In this document: piece after piece, positions 18,298 to 26,300 of the stretch
Position numbering within the stretch: the first letter of the stretch is position 1
Layout of the letters: every line of letters starts with the position of its first letter
NCBI GenBank assembly: GCA_050633105.1
Contig: JBOEFW010000091.1
Location: 1 to 64,000 of the forward strand
From: Aureispira sp050633105
Lineage (GTDB): Bacteria > Bacteroidota > Bacteroidia > Chitinophagales > Saprospiraceae
DNA: 64,000 bases
Direction of reading: 5' to 3'
Position numbers and translations under genes: made by a program
Notes under the pieces: generated by a model
Seen by the model: only the letters and a program-made list of their open reading frames with translations
The model's database searches: none
Told to the model about the DNA's origin: nothing

Positions 18298-19767
18298 ATG
18301 AATAAAGAAATACAGCATTTATACGCAGAACTATCGGCTAAGAATAAAGAAGAACTATGGAAAGATTATGAGGCGTCACCTAAGATGTTGCGTTATCTAC
18401 ATTTATTAGAAGGCAGCGAATTGGTGCATACACCAAAGGCGATACAGGTTATTTATGAAGAAGAAAAAGAAGAGACATCGCAAGTGTTAACCAATCGCTT
18501 TTATAAGTTGCGAAAGGTATTGCGGATAAAGTTGTTGGACAAGCTTAAGAATGTCCTCAGTAGTCATACAGAAGAAGAAATAGAATTGAAATTTTTGCAG
18601 TTGTTGTTATTAAAAAATGAACATGCTTATGTGTTAACTAAAGCACAGAAACTAGAAAAAAAATACTGGGAAGCCAATTTGTTTGAATTATTACCAGACT
18701 TAATTCATTTGATTATATGCGCCTTGCATTTTCATAAAGCACATGGGACGAATGAAGTCGCAGAGTATATAGAAAAATTAGAACTTGCAAGTAAATTGCA
18801 ATACAATCTCTATCAGTTTAAAAACTATGTAAATTCCTTTAGAACACAGGTTCTGGATGTATACAATATGTCAGAGATTATTGACCATTATACTGAGACG
18901 ACTACCAAAATGCAACGAAAATCAAATGCTTTAAAAGCTTATCCTAGATTTCGTTTGATTTATCACCACACCAGTTTTACGATTGGAGCGCATCTTCAAG
19001 ACATTGTGCATAAATCGGGTAATGTATTAACAAGGCATGTTAATCAAATTGAAAAAATGCTCTCGGAACACCCTGATATGCCTGTTACCGATTACGTGAT
19101 TAATCATAGGCTGTATTTTCTGAATAAGCTTTTTTTATACAAGGCAATTTATTGGTACCAAAAAGGAAAATCAAAAAAGAGCTATCAATGTATCTTAGAT
19201 GATGAGCAATTAAGAATTGAAAACCCTACCATTTACCTTCCTAGATCTGGTGTTGGTTTTGCCAATATTTTATTGTGTTGTTGGGGCGCAAAAGAATATA
19301 AAGCGATGTTGAAATACACCGAAGAATTCAAAGTATTTCAAATAAATAATACTTCCGTAAAAGCAGAGGTGCCTTATTTTATTTATGAATTGTTAGCCTA
19401 CACAGGCTTATATCCCAAAGAGAAACATCCTAATCCAATACGACTCATTACGATGACGGAAAAATTTCTAGCCACAGCGGATGAGAACTCTACTTGGATT
19501 TATGGAGCATTAGGAACCTTTACCTTGCTTTATGGAGAATATGAACGGAGCAGGCGCTTATTGGAGTATCCACCATTAGTGAAAGAGTATCAACAAGTAG
19601 ACTATAACATTGATCCAATAGAACTATTGGATGCGGTAGAAGAAAATAGTTATGAGGCGCTGATGTCTTTAATTAAGAAAATACGTGTTTATAGAAAGAA
19701 GAATACCAATAGAGATGTCTTGACGCATCTAAAGGAATTGGAAATGTTGACGAAGACATTTTTATAA
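18298..19767 (+). CDS. hypothetical helical protein
   Basis: I do not recognise the family. The start is the ATG at 18298 (MNKEIQHLY); an upstream TTG in frame is less likely. The product of about 489 residues is rich in Leu, Lys and Glu, looks all-helical and could be an alpha-solenoid. It has no signal peptide or membrane segment. An SPKMLRYLHLLEGS-like N-terminal block and a HTPKAIQVIYEE segment look conserved in character. It converges with the T5orf172 gene with an 11-bp gap. Function unknown. Confidence 0.7.
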   Translation: MNKEIQHLYAELSAKNKEELWKDYEASPKMLRYLHLLEGSELVHTPKAIQVIYEEEKEETSQVLTNRFYKLRKVLRIKLLDKLKNVLSSHTEEEIELKFLQLLLLKNEHAYVLTKAQKLEKKYWEANLFELLPDLIHLIICALHFHKAHGTNEVAEYIEKLELASKLQYNLYQFKNYVNSFRTQVLDVYNMSEIIDHYTETTTKMQRKSNALKAYPRFRLIYHHTSFTIGAHLQDIVHKSGNVLTRHVNQIEKMLSEHPDMPVTDYVINHRLYFLNKLFLYKAIYWYQKGKSKKSYQCILDDEQLRIENPTIYLPRSGVGFANILLCCWGAKEYKAMLKYTEEFKVFQINNTSVKAEVPYFIYELLAYTGLYPKEKHPNPIRLITMTEKFLATADENSTWIYGALGTFTLLYGEYERSRRLLEYPPLVKEYQQVDYNIDPIELLDAVEENSYEALMSLIKKIRVYRKKNTNRDVLTHLKELEMLTKTFL

Positions 19768-19778
19768 TAGCGATTCTT

Positions 19779-21200
19779 TTAGTCAAAAATTTCAGTGATT
19801 GTTGGAAATGGTTGTTCCTCTTCTTTTTGAAATGCTTTATTTTGTCTTTCTAGAATAGATAAGCTTTCTCTATACTCTTTAGCTTCTGCCTCTTTTACGA
19901 ATTCAATTTCACCATGGTTGGCATGGACGACTCTTTCAATTTCTTCTAATGAGATATTAAAATACTCTCTTCTACGATTGATATGATTTAATCGATACTG
20001 GTCAAAAATTTTGTGTAGTTGATTTTCTAATTCAGGAGCATTGTCAGAATAAATCATAGCATGAACATCAAATTTGAATGGAACAGAAGCATCTCCAAGT
20101 TCTTTTACTCGATCTAGTGGTTCTAAGCGTCTAGTCATACCTATCTTATAAATATTTTCTCCAAAGGAACCAATGTTGGAAATGACATAGACATGTCCAG
20201 CTTTTGTTTTTTGTGCCATAGAAATAGCGCGTTGGTTTTTTTCTTCGGAGATTTGTAAGAGCTCTTGTAGTTCTTGTAATTGAGCTTCAAAAGTAGCACG
20301 TTCTGTTTCTGAAGCTTTGGCAACATCTTCTAGGGCTTTTTTCATGGCTTTTTGCAAGAGTTTTTCTTCCTTAGCGGCTTCTTTTTGTGCTTTTTCAAAA
20401 TCCTTTCTAGCCTTTTCTTCTTCTCGCATTTGTTCTTTTATTTGTCGTTGCTGTTCTTTTTCTTCTTGTTTTTTTAATTGATATTCATAGGTTAGTTGCA
20501 ATTCTTTTAATTTAAGAGCTGCATAAATTGGAGAGATGCTTAAATCTTGTGTTTCTCCCATTTTGGTAATAGCCGCAGCAGCTTTTTCAAGACGTTCTTC
20601 CATGCGTTTTTCATTGTTCCAAGTAACTCCTTTGATGAAATTATTGGCCTCCCCGTTGAATGCTCTAAGCATGAGTTTTTTTTGTTTGTTAATCATTTTC
20701 TGACCTTCTCGTTCACTTCCATTAACGGTCCAGTTTCTACCGCCTAATACTGCTTTATTATCTTTGATTAATTGTTTCTGGGTTTCTCTGACTTGTTTGA
20801 TTTTTTGTTTGAATAGATCAGAGGTTTCATAATCAAATTGAGGTTCATAAACACCAAATTCTGCTATATCTAGATCTTCCTTTAGAAGGTTGTTTTGATG
20901 ATTTAATTTATTATAAGCTTCTGTAGCTTTTTCATACCGCTCTTTTAAACGGCCAAAAGAGTTCTGCAAACCATCTAGTTTCTGCTGAATGGTCTTTTCT
21001 TCTGTTAGTAGCTCTGCTCTTCTCTGTTTTACCAAAGTATCAATATCAATGATTGGTTTGTATTTTTTCTCATAGTTTGCTAAGCGACTATCCAATATTT
21101 TTTTGTTATCATTTGATTCTTGTAGTTGCTGTTTAGTTTGCTTTAGAAGATAGGCCAATGTACCTGCTAGCAAGAGACTTAGGAATACAATAATTGTCAT
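19779..21200 (-). CDS. membrane-anchored DUF4041 / T5orf172 (GIY-YIG-like) protein
   Basis: A 473-residue protein: an N-terminal membrane segment (residues 1-19), a coiled coil to about 110, a DUF4041-like region (DLDIAEFGVYEP onward), a long charged coiled coil (about 240-330) and a C-terminal T5orf172/MUG113 domain. The last begins GHVYVISN and contains YKIGMTRR, DRVKELGDAS and the glutamate in ELENQLH. This is the GIY-YIG-type nuclease fold, with Y, Y, R and E in the expected order. Homologues occur in phages and many bacterial genomes. The membrane anchor suggests an envelope location. The biological role is not established. Confidence 0.8.
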   Translation of the reverse strand: MTIIVFLSLLLAGTLAYLLKQTKQQLQESNDNKKILDSRLANYEKKYKPIIDIDTLVKQRRAELLTEEKTIQQKLDGLQNSFGRLKERYEKATEAYNKLNHQNNLLKEDLDIAEFGVYEPQFDYETSDLFKQKIKQVRETQKQLIKDNKAVLGGRNWTVNGSEREGQKMINKQKKLMLRAFNGEANNFIKGVTWNNEKRMEERLEKAAAAITKMGETQDLSISPIYAALKLKELQLTYEYQLKKQEEKEQQRQIKEQMREEEKARKDFEKAQKEAAKEEKLLQKAMKKALEDVAKASETERATFEAQLQELQELLQISEEKNQRAISMAQKTKAGHVYVISNIGSFGENIYKIGMTRRLEPLDRVKELGDASVPFKFDVHAMIYSDNAPELENQLHKIFDQYRLNHINRRREYFNISLEEIERVVHANHGEIEFVKEAEAKEYRESLSILERQNKAFQKEEEQPFPTITEIFD

Positions 21201-21289
21201 ACTGATTATTTGTTTTTTAGAACATGTTGTTTGATTTATAATTTATAAATAAAACACTAGAAAAACAAAATAAATTACTTTAATTATAG

Positions 21290-21334
21290 AGAAAAAAAAC
21301 TAGCTGTCTTTCCCATTAGGAAAAACAGCTAGTT
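21290..21334 (-). terminator. rho-independent terminator of the small lipoprotein gene
   Basis: A 10-bp inverted repeat (21298-21307 with 21325-21334) is followed on the minus strand by a run of eight T residues. It lies 42 bp after the stop of the 40-residue lipoprotein gene, supporting that gene as a real transcription unit. Confidence 0.75.
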
Positions 21335-21375
21335 CTAATCCATAACTTATAAAAAGCTAGAGGTTCTTTTTAGCT

Positions 21376-21498
21376 TTATTGGCCTACTTCAATAGAGAAG
21401 TTATTAGGACAACCTTGTTGGGTGCGGCAGCTACTGGCGGTAGCTAAAAAAGCAGCAACAGCTAACAAAATGGCTATTTTTTTGGCAACATGTTTCAT
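21376..21498 (-). CDS. tiny Cys-containing lipoprotein (40 aa)
   Basis: An ATG at 21498 opens a 40-codon frame: a Lys-rich start, a hydrophobic signal, a lipobox-like ATASSC with Cys at residue 24, then RTQQGCPNNFSIEVGQ. The mature peptide would be about 17 residues. A strong terminator follows on the same strand. A second tiny gene of the same design lies 151 bp upstream. Short lipoproteins with a GCP motif occur in Bacteroidota, but their function is not known to me. Confidence 0.6.
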   Translation of the reverse strand: MKHVAKKIAILLAVAAFLATASSCRTQQGCPNNFSIEVGQ

Positions 21499-21649
21499 GA
21501 TGGCTATTTTTTATGAGCTGACATTTGTCAGTCGTATTGGTAGTATGTACGAAGCGTGATAAGCGTTAAAATTGCTTATGGCTTAGACAATGAAATAAGC
21601 GAATTTGGACAAGGCTTTAGTTGGGGGCCAATAATCGCTTTAGCAGGAT

Positions 21650-21748
21650 TTACCATTGTGGACAACCACAACCTGCTTTGCAGCTGGTCATACCAACAGC
21701 GAATACTAAGGCGATAAGTAACAGCAGCGTTTTTCTTGGATTTTTCAT
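21650..21748 (-). CDS. tiny Cys-rich lipoprotein (32 aa)
   Basis: An ATG at 21748 opens a 32-codon frame: MKNPRKTLLL, a hydrophobic segment, a lipobox-like VGMTSC, then KAGCGCPQW. After lipidation the mature peptide would be only about 10 residues with three cysteines. It shares its layout and the GCP motif with the 40-residue neighbour. The repeated design, with a terminator after the second gene, argues against chance. The cysteines might bind a metal or form disulfides; this is only inference. Confidence 0.55.
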   Translation of the reverse strand: MKNPRKTLLLLIALVFAVGMTSCKAGCGCPQW

Positions 21749-21927
21749 AGTTATTACTAGTTAATACATGGAATAATAAAGCGCATGGAATAGCAGTGTC
21801 TTACTAATAGAACGCCAAAAGCGTTGCGCTATTGCTTAAAAATAGCAAATCTCATGGAGTTTATACAAAAACTATGGTAGGTTTAAGACAACTTTTTATG
21901 TTATAGGTTCAAATTAATCGTTTTATA

Positions 21928-22992
21928 ATGAGCAAAACCATTTTAGTTGGTGCATTAAATTGGGGATTGGGACATGCGACACGTTGTATTCCAATTATCA
22001 ATGCTTTACAAAAACGTGGGCTACAAGTTGTATTGGCAGCGGATGGAGCGGCTTTGGCGTTGTGGCAGGAACATTATCCTGCTTTGCCTAGTGTGGAACT
22101 GCCCAGTTATAATATCCATTATCCAAGTACCAATATGGTGTGGAATATGGCCCGCCAGCTTCCGCAGATTTTGAAGGCCATTCACTTAGAGCGTCAACAA
22201 ACAGAGTCCTTGGTCAAAAAATATGCTATTGATGCGATTATTTCTGACAATCGATATGGGCTACGTCATGTTGGTATTCCCTCTGTTTTTGTTAGTCATC
22301 AACTGCATTTGGCCTTACCGACTTGGGTTATTCCTCCTTTGGTGAATAAATTACACCAACGGTATATTGGTGCTTTTGATCGTTGTTGGGTACCCGACCG
22401 AGCAGGAACAGATAATTTGGCAGGTGCTTTGGCGCATCCTGCACTCAAAGGAGTAGCGTATATTGGGGCTTTGTCTCGGTTTTCTCCTATGGTGCCGTTA
22501 GAAAAAGAATGGGATGTTTTGGCGGTGTTATCGGGCCCTGAACCACAACGCCAATATTTAGAAACAGCGCTAAAAGAGCAACTATTGGCCTTGCCTTATA
22601 AGAGCTTATTGGTGCGTGGTAAACCCAATAGTCAGGAACGTCAATGTCTTGGAAAACAGGTTTACCAGCAAGATTTTATGCCACAGGCTGCCCTTCAAAG
22701 AGTCTTTGGGCAAAGCGGTTTAATTATAGCCCGCTCAGGGTACAGTACCTTACTAGACTTGGCAGCCTTACAAATACCCAAGGCGCTTTTAATTCCTACA
22801 CCAGGGCAAACAGAGCAAGAGTATCTGGCCAAACGTCTCTCTGCACAAGGGCGCTGCGTTTATCAAAGCCAAACACAACTCCATTTGAAAAATGGCTTGG
22901 CCGCTTTAACTCAATTAGCGCCTGTTTTGCCTACTCCTCCATCTTCTAATGCCTTAGAACAATCCATAGATGAATTATTGCAAGATTTATAA
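21928..22992 (+). CDS. MurG/GT28-like glycosyltransferase
   Basis: A 354-residue GT-B glycosyltransferase. The N-terminal Rossmann half starts TILVGALNWGLGHATRCIP, the glycine-rich acceptor-side loop of the MurG/UGT class. The C-terminal half has the donor-binding ARSGYSTLLDLAAL and PGQTEQEYLA blocks. The family is widespread in Bacteroidota as an uncharacterised transferase; a UDP- or NDP-sugar donor is likely and the acceptor is unknown. It is transcribed alone. Confidence 0.8.
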   Translation: MSKTILVGALNWGLGHATRCIPIINALQKRGLQVVLAADGAALALWQEHYPALPSVELPSYNIHYPSTNMVWNMARQLPQILKAIHLERQQTESLVKKYAIDAIISDNRYGLRHVGIPSVFVSHQLHLALPTWVIPPLVNKLHQRYIGAFDRCWVPDRAGTDNLAGALAHPALKGVAYIGALSRFSPMVPLEKEWDVLAVLSGPEPQRQYLETALKEQLLALPYKSLLVRGKPNSQERQCLGKQVYQQDFMPQAALQRVFGQSGLIIARSGYSTLLDLAALQIPKALLIPTPGQTEQEYLAKRLSAQGRCVYQSQTQLHLKNGLAALTQLAPVLPTPPSSNALEQSIDELLQDL

Positions 22993-23397
22993 ATATTTAA
23001 TTGATTGTTTTTGTGAAAATAAGGCAGATTTTCTGCAGAAATCGCTGTTATTGACCATCAATTTTTTAATAATTGCCTAACAAGAGTTAGGCTTAAAGCC
23101 TGGATTGTTTTAGTATTTTTGCCATCTTGATAGAATATTAAAATAAATATGGTAATAGAAGTATACAAATGCGGCTTTATTGACGTTTCTTTGTCAAGAA
23201 GACAAAGGCTTGCTTTTTTTGATGCTATAAAAAGGTGTTGCAATAGGAAAACTCCTAAGAGGATTATTATTTCTCTAGTAAAATCAACCAACATTTTGTA
23301 GTTTTATAAGCTTTGATTCTTAACGTATCATGCTCTAGAGACTGATTGTTCCCCAATAGTCTCTTAGAATTTTTTTATTGATTGTAATACAAAAAAA
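22993..23397. other. intergenic region, no clear feature
   Basis: This 405-bp gap holds short open frames on both strands (a 50-codon frame at 23149-23301 on the plus strand and a 78-codon frame on the minus strand). Neither shows domain-like features, and they overlap each other. It probably carries the promoter of the large secreted protein gene. No hairpin or repeat stood out. Confidence 0.4.
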
Positions 23398-26300
23398 ATG
23401 AAACAGTTTTTTATCCTCTTATTAGGCAGTTGGCTCTCCACAACTGCTTTTGCCCAACCAAACTTTGACTATTATTGGGTTGGAACGAGCTCTAATGGAG
23501 TACAAGGAAGTGGTGATTGGACCGATTTAAATGCTTGGCGTTTAGACAGTCTTACTGGAGCTATTCCGACTCAGGTCCCTATTTCTAGTAATAGTGTCTT
23601 TTTTATGGCGGCAGCCTTTCCGACCGTTTTACCAGGAGCTACACCAGTAGAAATTACCATTAGTAGTTCTGTGAACTGTAAGAATTTCTATTGGGACAAT
23701 ACCGTTCCAACATTAGCTTTACCAATTGTCTTTCAAACCTCTACTGCTGGATCAACTGGACCGTCTAATATCTCGTTGGATATTTATGGTAATTTTGATT
23801 TGCCAACAGCCTCTCAATTAGATTTTGATTTTAATGGCTTGTTGCGCTTTCGCTCTACAGCCTTATTGTCCATGATTCGTTCTAATGGGCAGAAATTATT
23901 GGTTAAACAGGTTGTTTTTGAAGGAAGTGATAGTACGGAATTTCGATTGATGGATGACCTTTATATCGATGATCCTAAAGAATACCATTACAGCCGCCGA
24001 GCTGATATTGATGGCGGTTTTTGCTCTTTTAATAGAGGCTATTTGAACTTCAATGGTCAAAATGCTGTATTGGATCGTTTTTGGGCTAACAATACAACTT
24101 TTCCTACTCGTAGAATAAACATTGCGAATTCACGAATTCAACTGATTGGTCATGCGGATTATGTTTGGAGGGTTAATTTTAATGCCGCAGGGACGAATTA
24201 TGCAAGCTTTGATGCCACTGGTTCCCATATTATTGCTCAAGAGCCGACAGGTTTGGCGTATGCCCAACAACTTTGGTTGGGTAGTGTAGATTATGATTCC
24301 ATTACGATAGAAGCTCGTTATTACACGCTCATTCGTCGAGATGATCCTACGGTTGAACATTTATTTTTGAATAGTGAGACCAGATTTTACGATGGGTTAA
24401 ATTTAACGGTAGAAAACCTTTATCTCAAAGGAGGACTGGTATATAGTTTTCATGCCTCTAATAATGGCGGCCCTAAGATCATTGCAGAAAATATAACAGT
24501 TACAGGACCTTGTGATCGTTTTGCAAGCCTTGTAGGTTGGCAAGGAACACGTGGACATATCGCTAAAAAAACACCTGGTGGTACATTGACACTAGACAAG
24601 GTCATTCTGAATGGAATAGAAGGTGATATTAGTACAGGCTCCACCTATATAGCTAATAATAGTGTAGATGCTGGTGGTAATATCAACTGGACTATTAATA
24701 GTAATACAGGGCGCGATATGCGTTTCCGTTTTAGTAATGCAACGGCCTTCAATCATTACTGGCATAATCTTAATAACTGGGAAGAATTTGATGGAACAAA
24801 TTGGATTGCAGCAAGCTGTCTTCCTACTCCCTTAGATGATGTTTATTTTGATTTAGCTTCTTATCCTCCGACAGGGAATAGACGGATACGGGTAGATTCT
24901 GTAGCCTATTGTCATGATATTCGTTGGGCAAATGATGTGGATAATCGAGTGGAGTTTTATCCCTATTTATATACAGGCTTGACAACTCGTGTTTTTAATG
25001 TGTATGGAACAATGGAACTAGACGCTGATATGCGTTTTGGTTGTGTTGGGCGTGTCATTGATTTCTGGGGAAGTGCAGGGGATAGTATTATTACCAAAGG
25101 GGTTTATATTGGTAATACTTGTCGTTTGCAGTGTTTCTCTGATTATGAAATTGCAGGCAACTATGCTGGACGTACCTTACAAGGTTTAATCAATTCTACC
25201 TTGCGTTCTAATGATAATCGTCTAGATTTAGGAACATTTGCTGTCCATCGTCGTCAAATGCACAATGTTGAAGTGAATTTAACCCATGACCGCGCTTATC
25301 CCTTTAGAGATTATGGTGGTTTTGATTTAGCGACGTCTTATACAGGGAATACTACCTTTAATTTTTGGGCAGACCGCCATTTCTATAATTGTAATGGAAG
25401 CAGCACAGGAGATGGTCGAAATTACTTATACGGGTCTTCTTGTGGAAGTTGTGCAGGAGCGAATCCACCGATGCATTTACCCAATACTATTTTTCATACC
25501 GAGCTGTTTGGCTTGGTTTATAATATGACCGTTCATGGAGATTTGTTATTAAAAGAACGGGGACAGTTTCACCATTGGGTGAGTAACCCTACCTACTTTA
25601 CCCAAGTGCGAGTATTAGGAGATCAGCCAGGAGGGGGTTTTAATGGAAACATGACCTTGACGGCTGGCAAAACTTATATTTTTGACTCGTATCATTCCAA
25701 TCGTTATCTTCCTACAGATGCTAGAGCAATTCATAACTCTAAGGTAGAAGTAGCTGGTACCTTAACGGCTTTGGGAACTTGTGATGAGCCGATTGCTATT
25801 CGTACCTTTAATGGCAATCCGATGACATGGGATATTAATGCAACTAATATTTCTAATACCTTTATTGAGGGCATGGAGAATATAAATGCTCCTATTAATG
25901 TTGTGAACTCTGTTGATGGTGGTGGCAATACCAATATTAACTTTGTTACTTCTGGGCCAGGGGTCACCTTGTATTGGCGAGCACATCATAGTGCGCCAAG
26001 TAATTTTGAAGGCATTTGGCAAGATCCAGGACATTGGACGACTAATCCTGCTAGTTTGGTAGGAGATAGTGCCTGTATTCCTTCGGCTGTGGATACGGTC
26101 ATTTTTGATAATCTATCGTATTCAGGAGCAAGCAATGGAGTGACAATTGATGCGATTGCTTTTTGTAAAACGATTTGGATTAAGGACGATGTTGCTTTTA
26201 TTAGTAGCAATTTAGTCAACCCAAAAGGACATTTATTAATCAATGAAAGTCTATTGATTGATGTGCCTTTAACCCAAAATTCTTACACAGGAACCCTTTC

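Noticed and set aside
23058..23301. Short open frames of 78 codons (minus) and 50 codons (plus)
   Set aside because: They overlap each other, have no domain-like pattern and no terminator or partner.
25731..26243. Several minus-strand open frames inside the giant secreted protein gene
   Set aside because: Shadows of a well-supported coding sequence.
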